64,000 bases of DNA from Planctomycetota bacterium (lineage in GTDB: Bacteria > Planctomycetota > UBA1135 > GCA-002686595). The notes below the pieces were generated by a model that made no database searches, was not told where the DNA came from, and saw nothing but the letters and a program-made list of their open reading frames with translations. A program made the translations under genes and the position numbers. The stretch is taken from NCBI GenBank assembly GCA_020638855.1, contig JACKHT010000005.1, positions 133,376 to 197,375 on the forward strand, given 5' to 3'. Positions 19,301-27,541 of the stretch are shown here, piece by piece (the stretch's first letter is position 1; each line of letters starts with the position of its first letter).

Positions 19301-19830
19301 CGGCCGACCTGTGGGACCGCGGTTTCAGCGCACCGATTTTGAGCACCGACCCCACGCAACCCGAACGCTTCGATTGGAACGTCTTGGCGACCGGCCCGCG
19401 TTGGAACCAGCACCCTGGCATGTACACCCGCTATGGCGATTGCTTGCCGCTGTTGCAAGCAATCGACGACCGCTTCGTGATCCTGGGTAGCGGCGATGCC
19501 TTGACTCTGCGCTTCGATGCGGGCCAGGTGCCCGCCCTGGCCCCGGGATTCCAGCGCAGCTTCTTGGTCTTCTTCGACGGCTGGGCCAAGGACCGCGACC
19601 CCAACACGGTCCAAGCCCTCGCGGTCGAACCGCTCCCCTTCCACGGCATGGGTTCCTACCCGTATCCGGCGGACAAGGCTTTCCCTAGCGATGAATCCCA
19701 CGAGCGCTGGCGGCGCGAGTGGAACACGCGCCCTGCGCGGCAACGCATTGCGCCGCTCTCGACGCAACAACTCGACGCGTGGATCGGACGGGATCCCTGG
19801 CCAACGCTTGCCACTGTCCAGCGCCGCTAA
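16321..19830 (+). CDS. CRTAC1/ASPIC-type lipoprotein with helical repeats and FG-GAP (VCBS) repeats
   Basis: From ATG 16321 the product is 1,169 residues. The signal peptide ends in a lipobox (TLGC), so it is predicted to be a lipoprotein. Residues about 55-240 look like TPR-type helical repeats. They are followed by at least six FG-GAP/VCBS calcium-binding-like loops (DFNGDRLADL, DLSRDGYLDL, DYDHDGDLDVL, DFDADQDVDFL, DVDGDGLVDAL, DLDLDGQVDVIW), which form a beta-propeller. Then an ASPIC/UnbV-like segment appears (ADVVRVTWPNGVSRSELDV). The last 450 residues form a beta-rich region I do not recognise (starting SCPFLYAWNGESYGFISDVLG). The family is abundant in Planctomycetota and Verrucomicrobia and has no settled function; surface binding is usually presumed. 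Upstream in-frame sequence to 16216 opposes the divergent peptidase promoter region and is not needed. Confidence 0.85.
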   Translation: MNQAQPQITRWVSISLLVCAATLGCGKQPTPPAPGPTPSGAPDRAGEKETPWSQLHNLAYERSAYYANLEEWPEAREAMAPILKDERATSEDWVRAATIEMQAGAPAQAKLYLERGQVDGKDSPAARYVRARLASMESDSLETARGLYEGLLQEVPQCLATKYALGRVLEDMDPPDDATWEANQARAQDLYRQVLDLGLENGGAWYVSALYRMYVLSLEDPDPSVRAKYEAAWRGLESVGAKAVSVSVLNEGTLAVIAPPKPQGNTARPTRGAPEYRLRSKLAMPAEASDLQVHDFNGDRLADLAWLDGQGLTVQLQGEAGSFEARAWLGSKATRWLAADLSRDGYLDLLVAEGAEVVLYDVDAPTGEANDFAPKPSGIRVSLPAAPADWTWIDYDHDGDLDVLAVGSFGLRLLRNDGAGRIPERPADQARGGFTDVTDTLGVACTRPLAWCAIEDFDADQDVDFLVGGEGITLLASSLRGGAFEDRTEAFFGAQRPNASKPMLADVDGDGLVDALYARDGLLQWRFQGGPERDRQILTQAQVTPLATDLDLDGQVDVIWPENDRLATGLLAAGQASQTPLKLAAPEGPSLGLMVAEMDRDPKAPVALEVLRRTPSSLEIWENPKPQGNGLRLGYHGKKDNADGIGAVVEVRAAGLYRRVFYRGSEVIFGLGQAPRADVVRVTWPNGVSRSELDVEGGDPLAEDPGLGIQTEGLIGSCPFLYAWNGESYGFISDVLGITPLGLPMAPGMLVPPDHDEYVLVKGSQLQPKDGFYELQFTEELREVTYLDRTQLLVIDHPVGSELQPNERFCFPPFPTPEPQLFADPLPPIRAMGSDGQDWSSELAQVDDRYATPAKPLRGQFLGLSEPHWLELAFDPDQTQGAKRLRLVCTGWFYWTDASVNMATAYTPDLEFTPPILSVPVAGPDGETWVPIGPPVGFPAGKTKTMVLDLTGLIDASDPRIRIDCSLTLYWDALRLAVGDMDGTQRVTTLEPTSADLWDRGFSAPILSTDPTQPERFDWNVLATGPRWNQHPGMYTRYGDCLPLLQAIDDRFVILGSGDALTLRFDAGQVPALAPGFQRSFLVFFDGWAKDRDPNTVQALAVEPLPFHGMGSYPYPADKAFPSDESHERWRREWNTRPARQRIAPLSTQQLDAWIGRDPWPTLATVQRR

Positions 19831-19861
19831 CCCGCGGGCATTTGCAAGTCGACCACGATCG

Positions 19862-20509
19862 CTAAAGCAGCAACCGTCGGAAGTCGATCAGCACGTCGGC
19901 CTTGATGAACGCCACGCCCAGATCGCGCGGCTTCAGCTCGCCGATCAACTCGCGGCGCAAGCGCAAGAACCGCCTACGTCCAGAGGCCAACTCCAAGACG
20001 GCCCGGGGTCGCGGGTCTTGGGCACGCCCCCAGGGCTCGGTCACCTCCATCAGCCGGGCCGGAACGGCTTCCAGGGGCGAAGCGGGAAACGACCGATCGC
20101 GCGAGTTGCGCCGGGCGACCGCGAACACGACGGGCAGGAATACGAAGGCCAAGGGGAATGGAAAGCCCACGCGCAACACGCCTCGCATCGATCCGGTCAT
20201 GGCCATCAGCGCGAAGAACGCAAAGATCAAGACGCCCTTCGGCAACCCTTCGCGTCGCCGAACAGGCACATCGAAGGCTGGCCCCTCCGCGATCACCTGC
20301 TGCAAATCGGGGTGACTCAAGAGCCGCTCCATCTCCCAGTCCCCTCCCTCTGCCTTGTTGCGCGGCGGACTGGGGCCAGCGGGCCGGGGCGGCGCCGACT
20401 CGCGGTCCGCATTCCCCACGGTCGGATAGGCGGTCCCGCAGTAGTCACAAACCGTCTGGAGGGGGAGGGTGCGAGCACCGCAATGTTTGCAACGACTCAT
20501 GGTGTCCAT
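19862..20509 (-). CDS. Zinc-ribbon membrane protein of unknown function
   Basis: The product is 215 residues from ATG 20509; ATG 20500 is equally possible. It opens with a C4 zinc ribbon (CKHC and CDYC, spaced 14 residues apart), then a proline-rich linker, two adjacent hydrophobic segments near residues 95-130, and a basic, leucine/arginine-rich C-terminal domain (GRRRFLRLRREL). Zinc-ribbon plus membrane-hairpin proteins are frequent in Planctomycetota; no function is known to me. It is convergent with the CRTAC1-like gene (31 bases apart) and divergent from the DUF4332-like gene. Confidence 0.7.
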   Translation of the reverse strand: MDTMSRCKHCGARTLPLQTVCDYCGTAYPTVGNADRESAPPRPAGPSPPRNKAEGGDWEMERLLSHPDLQQVIAEGPAFDVPVRRREGLPKGVLIFAFFALMAMTGSMRGVLRVGFPFPLAFVFLPVVFAVARRNSRDRSFPASPLEAVPARLMEVTEPWGRAQDPRPRAVLELASGRRRFLRLRRELIGELKPRDLGVAFIKADVLIDFRRLLL

Positions 20510-20715
20510 CGGAGGCCCGGAGCGGGGCACATGAACGCATCGTAAGGGGGGCTAGCCCCTGCGAACAGGCCAAATCGAAGCGGGGGATAGAGCCTTACGC
20601 GACCTGGGGCTAACCTATTCACACCTAGGATTCACGCCTAGGGGCAAGTAGCCAGGGGCAAGTTGGGGCAAGAACGCCCCCTACTCCTCCTGAACCACCC
20701 CAGATCCACTCCATC

Positions 20716-21123
20716 ATGAACTACCCCATCGAAGAAATCGAAGGCATCGGTCCCACCTTTGGCGAGAAACTGAAGGCCGCTGGCGTGCAAAACACCGCCG
20801 ACCTGCTCAAGACCTGCTGCAACCCCTCCGGTCGCAAGGCGTTGGCCGAAAAGTCGGGCATCACCTACGACCACCTGCTCAAGTGGGCCAACCGGGCCGA
20901 CCTGATGCGCGTCAACGGCGTGGGCAAGCAATTCAGCGAGCTGCTCGAGAATGCGGGCGTCGACACGGTCAAGGAATTGGGCACCCGCCGGGCCGACAAC
21001 CTGACCGCTAAGATGACCGAAATCAACACCGCCAAGAAGCTCGCCAAGGTCAGCCCCAACCAAGATCAAGTTCAAGGTTGGATCGACCAAGCCAAGACCA
21101 TGGACGCGATCATCACCCACTGA
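20716..21123 (+). CDS. DUF4332-type helix-hairpin-helix protein
   Basis: The product is 135 residues. The N-terminus (IEEIEGIGPTFGEKLKAAGV) and a central segment (LMRVNGVGKQFSELLENAGV) are two helix-hairpin-helix units, and the spacing and length match the DUF4332 family. The fold is related to DNA-binding HhH proteins such as RuvA and the polymerase X accessory domains, but DUF4332 function is unknown. It stands alone with its own hairpin terminator. A soluble cytoplasmic location is predicted because there is no signal peptide. Confidence 0.8.
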   Translation: MNYPIEEIEGIGPTFGEKLKAAGVQNTADLLKTCCNPSGRKALAEKSGITYDHLLKWANRADLMRVNGVGKQFSELLENAGVDTVKELGTRRADNLTAKMTEINTAKKLAKVSPNQDQVQGWIDQAKTMDAIITH

Positions 21124-21173
21124 TGCGCCGCTGGCGCAAGCCAAGCCGAACCTCTCCGCAGCATTCGGATCGA

Positions 21174-21205
21174 GGGCCCATCCGCGCCATGACGCGGGTG
21201 GGCCC
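21174..21205. terminator. Hairpin between convergent genes
   Basis: GGGCCCATCCGCG and CGCGGGTGGGCCC pair over 13 bp (one T-G wobble) around a 6-base loop. It sits 50 bases past the DUF4332 stop and before the thioesterase stop on the other strand, so it can end both transcripts. Confidence 0.65.
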
Positions 21206-21251
21206 CCGCGCTTTCAGGCGTTCCGGCGCGCAGCCTACGACTCGACCGGGT

Positions 21252-21671
21252 TCAGCCGCGTTCCAAGCAAGCCCGAAAATCTGGATCCATGGCGCGACTC
21301 TTGCCCGTTCTCGGATCGTAGCAAACGAGCAAAGCCTCGCCCTCGCACCAAACCGTGCCGTCGGGCCCATGGATGCGATAGGCCTGCTCGAACGAACTCG
21401 TCCCGATGCGGGTGGTGCCCATGGTCAGCCGCACCGCGCACCCCCCACGACCGGGCGCCAAGAACTTGAGGTGAGTCTGGGCCAACAGGAAAGGGAACTG
21501 CGCCGAATCCAGCAACCCAAGTCCGAGGAAGTACCGATGGCGCCCCTCCTCGAACAACGTCAAGTAGATGGCGTTGTTGAGCACGCCCTGGTTGTCCTCA
21601 TCGCTCCAACGGGTGAACAGCTCGCAGGCAAAGGGCAAACTCGCATCGGGGGGTACCTGGGGAAGTTCCAT
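21252..21671 (-). CDS. Hotdog-fold acyl-CoA thioesterase (4HBT family)
   Basis: Start ATG 21671 gives 139 residues, the usual length of a 4-hydroxybenzoyl-CoA thioesterase-like hotdog protein. The family hallmark is seen in FTRWSDEDNQGVLNNAIYLTLFEEGR, which matches the R/Y-x-x-D-x-D-x-x-x-H-x-N-N-x-x-Y-x-x-x-F-E-x-x-R pattern, with a glutamine in place of the common histidine at the third polar position. These enzymes hydrolyse acyl-CoA thioesters, and the acyl specificity cannot be read from sequence. An earlier in-frame ATG at 21716 would add 15 residues of doubtful value. It diverges from the FAD oxidoreductase gene by 99 bases. Confidence 0.82.
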   Translation of the reverse strand: MELPQVPPDASLPFACELFTRWSDEDNQGVLNNAIYLTLFEEGRHRYFLGLGLLDSAQFPFLLAQTHLKFLAPGRGGCAVRLTMGTTRIGTSSFEQAYRIHGPDGTVWCEGEALLVCYDPRTGKSRAMDPDFRACLERG

Positions 21672-21770
21672 GCGACGCACGGTACCAGCGCCAGCCCCGC
21701 AATGCAGCCCTGCCATCCCGCTCCAAGCCTACGCTTGGCAGCCGACCCGGCTGCATCGTAGAGTGAACCC

Positions 21771-22928
21771 ATGGGGCAGCCGAGTACCGTAATCGTGGGA
21801 GGGGGCATTGCGGGGCTGGCGACGGCCTGGGGGTTGGCCCGAGCAGGTGCGGGGCCCGTCACCGTCCTCGAGCGCGAGGCGAGTCTGGGGTTTTGGTCGA
21901 GCGGTCGCAACGCGGGCATCCTACGCTCGGCCATCCCGGCCACGGCCACGCGCCAGCTGGCCCTGCGCAGCGAAGCGCGCTACCACGACTTACCGCTCGA
22001 GCTCGTGCGCCATGCGCCGGGCCCGATCTTCGATGCGGTTGGCATGGTCTTGTGCGAAGGCGCACCGGGTTTGCCGGCGCCGCTTTGGTGGGAGGACTTC
22101 GAGGCGCTGGGTGCCGTCGAAGCCTGGAGTCCTGCCCAACTCCAAACCCGAGTCCCCTACTACCAACCCGAAGGTACGCGGGCTTGGTGGATGCCGCGCG
22201 CGGGGCGCATCCAGGTGTCCAACCTGATGACGGCGCTCGAGAGGGCTTGCCTTGAGCTTGGAGTCCAATTCCGGCTCGGTACCCGCGTTCAAGGTCTGAT
22301 GCACGATGATGTGGGCCACATCACCGGCGTGCGTTTGGAGGACCGCTCCGAACAGGCGGCCGACCGCGTCGTCCTCGCCCCGGGAGCGTTCGTGGCACGC
22401 TTTGCCGAGGACTTGGGAGTCGCCTTCCCCGCCCGCACCACCCGCCGCCACTTGTTCTACGCCTTGCCCAATGGACCTTGGTCCCCCAAGGACCCAGTGG
22501 TCTGGGACGATGCAGCGGGGTTCTATTTCCTCGGCACCGAGAACGGGGAATTGCTGCTCAGCCTGTGCGACGGCGACGATGCCGACCCCGAGCACCTGCT
22601 CGCGGACCCGCTGCTAGCGCGGCTCGCCGAGCGGCGCGTGCAGGAGAGTTTGGCGGCGCTCGGCCCGTTCGATTGGAAGCGCCGCTTGGTGGGCATCCGC
22701 ACCGTGAGCGAGGACGACGTGCCCGTGCTCGGCGCACACCCGGGCCACCCGAACCTGTATTGGGTGGCTGCGCTGGGTGGCCACGGGATCACGCTTTCGT
22801 TGGCCCTGGCCGAACTGGCCTGCGATCTCATCGAAGGGCGGTCGCTCCCCCATAGGCTGCAAGCCGCGTTGGCCTTCGACAGCCCCGAACGGGATTTCCA
22901 AACCCAGCGCGATTACCGACCTCTTTAG
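21771..22928 (+). CDS. FAD-dependent oxidoreductase, DAO (D-amino-acid/glycine oxidase-like) family
   Basis: The product is 385 residues. The dinucleotide-binding motif VIVGGGIAGLATAWGLARAG is at residues 7-26, and the second FAD-contact segment WSSGRNAGILR at about 43-53 resembles the family's substrate-side loop. The C-terminal GCG-like closure (WVAALGGHGITLSLALAELACDLI) is typical of glycine oxidase and D-amino-acid dehydrogenase relatives. Such enzymes oxidise an amine or 2-hydroxy acid with FAD. The exact substrate is not predictable, and L-2-hydroxyglutarate oxidase-like enzymes are an alternative. It is soluble and appears to be transcribed alone. Confidence 0.85.
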   Translation: MGQPSTVIVGGGIAGLATAWGLARAGAGPVTVLEREASLGFWSSGRNAGILRSAIPATATRQLALRSEARYHDLPLELVRHAPGPIFDAVGMVLCEGAPGLPAPLWWEDFEALGAVEAWSPAQLQTRVPYYQPEGTRAWWMPRAGRIQVSNLMTALERACLELGVQFRLGTRVQGLMHDDVGHITGVRLEDRSEQAADRVVLAPGAFVARFAEDLGVAFPARTTRRHLFYALPNGPWSPKDPVVWDDAAGFYFLGTENGELLLSLCDGDDADPEHLLADPLLARLAERRVQESLAALGPFDWKRRLVGIRTVSEDDVPVLGAHPGHPNLYWVAALGGHGITLSLALAELACDLIEGRSLPHRLQAALAFDSPERDFQTQRDYRPL

Positions 22929-22957
22929 GCAACCTCTTTAGGCGACCTCTTTGGGCG
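22919..22957 (+). repeat. 13-bp tandem repeat, three copies, across a stop codon
   Basis: ACCTCTTTAGGCA, ACCTCTTTAGGCG and ACCTCTTTGGGCG follow one another without a spacer. The first copy contains the TAG stop of the oxidoreductase gene. The arrangement looks like slippage duplication at the 3' end of the gene and parallels the repeat at 2724-2760. Confidence 0.8.
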
Positions 22958-22989
22958 GCCCCCTTCGGCACATACGTTAGGTGGCGGCT

Positions 22990-24261
22990 CTAGGCGACCG
23001 AGTCTTGGGCATCCAGAGGCGGCAACGTGGCCGAACGCAACGACCAAGCGAATAGGCTGTAGAGCCCCACCAAGGCCCCGCCCGCCCCGTACATCGTCGG
23101 CGGCGACAGTTCGAGCCCCTTGTCCATCACCCAAAAAATGGGTCCGGCCATCAGGATCCCGACGAAGTCCATCACTTCGGCCAAGCCTTGGATCGAACCG
23201 CGGCGCTTGGCCTGGGGACGGCCTTGGATCAAGCAACGGATCGGGATCGTGAACAGTCCCGAACCAAACCCCATGGCGACCAACGAGATGCGCATCGCGA
23301 TCATCGAGTCGGGCAGGAGTACTACCAGCAAAGTAGAAGAGGCCAACACCAAGAGTCCGCTGGGGATCAGGCGCCCTTCCACCCCATCGCCGCAGATGCG
23401 ACCGGCAGCCCACGCGCCCAGGATCACCCCCAACCCGGTCATAGCGTGCAAACTGGCCGTCAGCGCGTCGGGCAATTGCCGCCAAGCCCCATAGGCGATC
23501 ACGATCTGCATGAACAGCGATGCCATCATGTAGAAGAACGAACTCGACAGGATCGCACGCTTGAGGATCCGGTCGGTCCCCGTCGCGGCCCAATGGCCAC
23601 GCACGCTGCGCCAGGGATTGAGGCTGACGACGCGGGTCGGGTCGTAGGCCGGCGTGCGTTGCATGCGTAGCGAGATCAGCCAACCCACCATGGCCAAAGC
23701 CACGTACACCACGCCAGCCTTCCAGAGCCGACCCCCAAAGTTTTGCGCCAGGAATCCACCGGTGACCGCCCCCGAGAGGATCGCCAGCATGGTGGCCGAT
23801 TGGGTCAGCGAATTGGCCCGGGCCAAGTCCTTTTGCCCGACCAGCTCCTTGATGATGCCGTACTTGGCCGGTCCGAACAGCGCGCTTTGGGCCCCCATGC
23901 CAAACACCGTGGCCATCAAGAGCGTGTAGTTCTGCAGGCTGAAGGCCAAACAGGCGAAGCCCATGACCAGGATTTCCAGGGCGTTGGCCCACCACACGAT
24001 GCGCGTCTTGGAAACGCGGTCGGCCAACGAACCCGTGATCGGACCTAAGACCACAAAGGGCAGGGCAAACAACGTTTGCGGTAAGGCTTGGCCAAACACC
24101 TGCGCCAGTTGGCTATGGGCCACCCAGGGCAGGGGATGTTCCTTGCCGAGCGAAGCCGCCAGAAACAAGACCAACGCCTTGAAGGCGTTGTCGTTGAACG
24201 CACCCAGGAACTGGGCGGCGGTCAGGGCTCCGAAGGAGCGGTGTCGAAGGAGCGAGATCAC
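22990..24261 (-). CDS. Major-facilitator transporter, LplT-like (lysophospholipid transporter family)
   Basis: The product is 423 residues with about twelve hydrophobic segments. The N-terminus RSFGALTAAQFLGAFNDNAFK is the signature of the LplT/Aas-type MFS branch, and LADRVSKTRIVWWANALEI matches the MFS loop 2-3 motif region with a shortened consensus. Members flip lysophospholipids across the inner membrane for re-acylation; here no acyltransferase or acyl-ACP synthetase domain is fused or adjacent, in contrast with Aas fusions. The role as a lysophospholipid flippase is therefore inferred from family only. It is convergent with the oxidoreductase gene. Confidence 0.8.
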   Translation of the reverse strand: MISLLRHRSFGALTAAQFLGAFNDNAFKALVLFLAASLGKEHPLPWVAHSQLAQVFGQALPQTLFALPFVVLGPITGSLADRVSKTRIVWWANALEILVMGFACLAFSLQNYTLLMATVFGMGAQSALFGPAKYGIIKELVGQKDLARANSLTQSATMLAILSGAVTGGFLAQNFGGRLWKAGVVYVALAMVGWLISLRMQRTPAYDPTRVVSLNPWRSVRGHWAATGTDRILKRAILSSSFFYMMASLFMQIVIAYGAWRQLPDALTASLHAMTGLGVILGAWAAGRICGDGVEGRLIPSGLLVLASSTLLVVLLPDSMIAMRISLVAMGFGSGLFTIPIRCLIQGRPQAKRRGSIQGLAEVMDFVGILMAGPIFWVMDKGLELSPPTMYGAGGALVGLYSLFAWSLRSATLPPLDAQDSVA

Positions 24262-24357
24262 GGGTGTCGAACCGCGATCCTAGCTCACAGCAACCAAGTT
24301 TTCGCGTTCAAAGCCTCCCGCAGGAAAGCGTCAATCCCCCCAGGGAGCCGACTCCGA

Positions 24358-26640
24358 TCAGCGGGCCAGCGGACTGACCACCCAGCGGGGCGCTTCTGCC
24401 CCCTGCGCTTGGGACCCATCCAGGATCGCCTGGACTTGGGGATACTTCAGGAAGAACTCGAGCAAGGAACCGGTGTCAGGCGTTTCGTCGGCCGCCCGTC
24501 CGTCGAGCAAGCGGGCCACGCTGGCCGCCAAAGCCAACGAATCGGGGTCTTCGCTCCCCCCATCCGACATCGTCTTGAGCGAAGCCTGATCGAGCGCCGC
24601 TTGCAACGATTCGTGCCAGGCCGCGCTCGAATCCACACCATGGACGTACACGGCGGTCACTCCGCCGGGCTGGGTGCGCTGCAAGAGATCTTGTACCAAG
24701 CGTTCGGGATCACGATCGGAAGCCAGCTGCGCGCGGGCCTGGGAAACGGGGGACGGAGAAGGGCCTGCCAAGGCGGCTTCCACCGGCGCATGGTTTTGCC
24801 AGGGACCGGTACGGTGCTGACGGGCTTTTTGCATGCCAATGATGGCCCCCAGGAACAAGCAGGCCACCAGCGCCTTCCGCGAGGATTGCTTGCCCTTACC
24901 CTTGCCCGAACGACAAGCCCACGTCCATGACTTGCGCCGGGTTTTGGTTGCGGTGGGTTGCACCGGATCCGCGGACGGCACGGCCTCGACCATGGGTTCG
25001 GCCGAGCCCTTGCCCCAGGAAGGCAAGTGCTTGGGCTTGACCGAGTCCAAGTTCTTATGCTGCAACAGGAAGGCCAGGTCCTCGCGCATTTCGCGCGCGG
25101 TGGCATAGCGCGACTCGTGTTCGGCCATGGCGCGGCGCACGATCCAACCCAACGCCGGCGGGCAAGGCCGCTGCAAGCGCGACAGGTTGCCGTGGGCCGG
25201 GAAGGTGCCCTCGAGCATCGAGAACAACACCGCCCCAGCCGAATAGATGTCAAACTTGGCCGCGTCCACGTTGCGCACCTGGGCGCCGCGCATGGCGAGC
25301 CGCACCATCTCCGGGTCGCGGTAATACTCGGTCCCGTGCGTGGTCAGCGTCAAGGCCGAGGCCAAGGGCGTCAAGAGCCCCAAGTCCACCACGTGCAGGC
25401 GTCCTTGGTTCACGATCAGGTTGGCGGGCTTGATGTCCTTGTGCCACAGACCGTTGGAGTGAAAACGGTCGAGCTCGGTCAAGAGGTCGAGCTGCAAGGC
25501 CAACACGTCGTTCAACCGCTTGGCATCCAAAGGTGCCTGCGAACCCGTGCTGGCTCCCTGGTCGAGCCCGTGCAATCGCGCGATATACGTGTCCAGGGTG
25601 TCCCCCGGCACGAACGGCATGACGTAGAACAGGCCGTCTTCGCCCGAGTGGTGCTCGAAGACTTGCCCCAAACGGCGTGCGGCATCCAGGGCCCGTCCTT
25701 CGCGCAGGATCCCGCTCATGTGCGCTCCGCTCATCAGCGAGAACGATTTGATCACCACCCTGGACGGCAACGCGATGCCACGTTCGGCCATCAGGCGCGC
25801 GTGGCTGGCGGAGGGCTCGGCCAAGAACAGCCGCGCTCCACTACCACCGCGCGGCATTTCCGACTTCACCTTGTAGCCTTCAAATTCGGGGATCGCCCCG
25901 GATGTTCCTTTGCTGCGCGCGAACGTGGTGCTGGCAAACCCCGGACCATCGCCCGTCGCATCGGACTCGTCGGGTTGTAGGCCAAGACGGCTCAGGCGTT
26001 GCCCCAAGTGGCGCCCCGCCGCTTCGAGGTGTTCGCTGGCCTTGCGCATCCCGGCGCGAGCCCGCTCCAAGGCCTGTTGGCGGGCGGTTTCGTCGTTGAA
26101 AGACTCCGCGAAGGCTTCGTAGGTGCCGCGTACCGTGTGCCCCGCGTGCACCACGGCGGGCTGCACGAGGTGCAACCCGCGGGCGATGCGCCCCGGCAGG
26201 CGAACGGCCTGCACCAAAACCCAGCGAGCCACCCGGAAGGGCAGCGTGATTGCCCACCAAAGGAACGCGAAGGCCGCCCGGACTCCCCGCGCGAGGGCGC
26301 GCAGGAATTGGATCCCGAGCCAAACCAAAAGCACCACCAGCGCGATTTGGGCCGCATCTTCGAACCGATGGGCCCAGACCGGTTGCGGACTCATCCCGTA
26401 GGAAACGGTGTGGCTGGTGAACCGCGGCGGGTCCAAAATCGTGACGCCGGATTTTTGGGGGCCGGATTCGGTGTCCACCAGCAGCGTCTTCTGACCCGGG
26501 GCCTCCAGCATCAGCGCGCCCGACTCACCATCGCGACCCGGAAGGATCGTCACCGAGTCGTCCCCGTACAAACTCTTCGATACCTTGGTTTGGGCCGAGG
26601 CGGTGCGGTTTGCCGGGGGGTAGTACGTTTGAGGGCTCAC
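24358..26640 (-). CDS. Transmembrane Ser/Thr protein kinase (Hanks type)
   Basis: The product is 760 residues. Residues 97-115 and about 124-147 are hydrophobic, so an N-terminal region precedes the kinase domain (about 253-530) instead of the usual kinase-first order. Within it the P-loop region is GGSGAR (265-270), the ATP-anchoring Lys is in VVIKSF (Lys298), the catalytic loop is HKDIKPANLIV (400-410, Asp402), the metal-binding DFG is DLG (419-421), and GTEYYRDPEM (436-445) is the activation-segment end. Another hydrophobic helix lies near 588-603, followed by a C-terminal tail likely outside the cytoplasm. All catalytic residues are present, so it should be active. It begins 32 bases after the sigma-factor gene, implying co-transcription and probably signalling to it. 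Confidence 0.88.
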   Translation of the reverse strand: MSPQTYYPPANRTASAQTKVSKSLYGDDSVTILPGRDGESGALMLEAPGQKTLLVDTESGPQKSGVTILDPPRFTSHTVSYGMSPQPVWAHRFEDAAQIALVVLLVWLGIQFLRALARGVRAAFAFLWWAITLPFRVARWVLVQAVRLPGRIARGLHLVQPAVVHAGHTVRGTYEAFAESFNDETARQQALERARAGMRKASEHLEAAGRHLGQRLSRLGLQPDESDATGDGPGFASTTFARSKGTSGAIPEFEGYKVKSEMPRGGSGARLFLAEPSASHARLMAERGIALPSRVVIKSFSLMSGAHMSGILREGRALDAARRLGQVFEHHSGEDGLFYVMPFVPGDTLDTYIARLHGLDQGASTGSQAPLDAKRLNDVLALQLDLLTELDRFHSNGLWHKDIKPANLIVNQGRLHVVDLGLLTPLASALTLTTHGTEYYRDPEMVRLAMRGAQVRNVDAAKFDIYSAGAVLFSMLEGTFPAHGNLSRLQRPCPPALGWIVRRAMAEHESRYATAREMREDLAFLLQHKNLDSVKPKHLPSWGKGSAEPMVEAVPSADPVQPTATKTRRKSWTWACRSGKGKGKQSSRKALVACLFLGAIIGMQKARQHRTGPWQNHAPVEAALAGPSPSPVSQARAQLASDRDPERLVQDLLQRTQPGGVTAVYVHGVDSSAAWHESLQAALDQASLKTMSDGGSEDPDSLALAASVARLLDGRAADETPDTGSLLEFFLKYPQVQAILDGSQAQGAEAPRWVVSPLAR

Positions 26641-26672
26641 GCTGGACTCCTGAAATGGGATGCCTGGGGCGC

Positions 26673-27413
26673 TCAGGGAATTGGACTCGGGTCTTGGCGA
26701 TGGGTGAGCCGAGCGTAGATGTCCGCGAGCGCCTGGTCGAAGGTGGGGTTCAGCTCCTTATTGGGATTCCAGGTGAGCCCGTTGCGCTCCAATTCGTGAT
26801 CTTCCTCGGGCGTGAACGAATAGCGCGAAAACACGCTCCCCAGGTGGATCCAGAGCTGTTCGCGCACCTTGGTCAGGCAGCGCGAAACCGCCGAAACCGA
26901 CAACCCCAAGTCCTCGGCCACCTCAGAACCGCTGCGTCCCTCGAGCACGCGCTGGCGGAAGACCTCGAAGTCGGCCAGGCCCGCCTGACGTTCCACGGCC
27001 CGCAGGGCGGCTTGGATCTTGGCATCGAAGATTTGCTCCTCGTAGGCCCCATCGGGCGAAAGGCCCCCATCGGCGGTATCCGCGGCGGCATCCAGGGCCA
27101 CCGGCTTGGAGCCTTCGCCGCGCTTTTGGGCCATGCGTCGGTCGATTTCGTCCCCCAACGTGTAGCGGGCGATGCTGAACAGCCATGTGGAGAAACGTGC
27201 CCCCTTGCTGGGATCGTGGCGGTCGATGGCGCTGGCCAGGGCCGTCAGGGTTTCCTGGGACAGGTCCTGGGCCGTCTCCCAGCCGATCCTACCGGCCCCC
27301 CAGCGCTGCAGTTGAGCGCGCAGGATGGGACCAAAGTTCTCCCAAAGCTCGAACCAAGCCTCGGAGTCGCGCTCGCGCAGGCGGCGCACAAAGTGGGTGC
27401 TGGTGGGATTCAT
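26673..27413 (-). CDS. ECF-type RNA polymerase sigma-70 factor
   Basis: The product is 246 residues from ATG 27413. Region 2 is recognisable in AWFELWENFGPILRAQL ... DLSQETLTALASAI ... RFSTWLFSIARYTLGDEIDRR, and region 4 in FRQRVLEGRSGSEVAEDLGLSVSAVSRCLTKVREQL, a helix-turn-helix for -35 recognition. There is no region 1 or 3, as expected of the ECF group. A C-terminal extension of about 50 residues follows region 4 (SFTPEEDHELERNGL onward). No anti-sigma gene is next to it; instead a membrane Ser/Thr kinase gene follows immediately, the arrangement described for planctomycetal ECF-kinase groups. Control by phosphorylation is inferred, not shown. Confidence 0.88.
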   Translation of the reverse strand: MNPTSTHFVRRLRERDSEAWFELWENFGPILRAQLQRWGAGRIGWETAQDLSQETLTALASAIDRHDPSKGARFSTWLFSIARYTLGDEIDRRMAQKRGEGSKPVALDAAADTADGGLSPDGAYEEQIFDAKIQAALRAVERQAGLADFEVFRQRVLEGRSGSEVAEDLGLSVSAVSRCLTKVREQLWIHLGSVFSRYSFTPEEDHELERNGLTWNPNKELNPTFDQALADIYARLTHRQDPSPIP

Positions 27414-27541
27414 GGGGGCACTCCAGGGTACGGGGTGGGCCGTGTTTCCTTCGAGTCCGCGTCCATTTTCGCGATTCCGTGCAAAACGGCCACAGGATTT
27501 CCCAACAAGTGTCTGAGGGTGGGAGTCCCCCCCACAGGACG

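Noticed and set aside
26641..26672. Anti-sigma factor gene between the sigma factor and kinase
   Set aside because: The gap is only 32 bases, too short for any gene.
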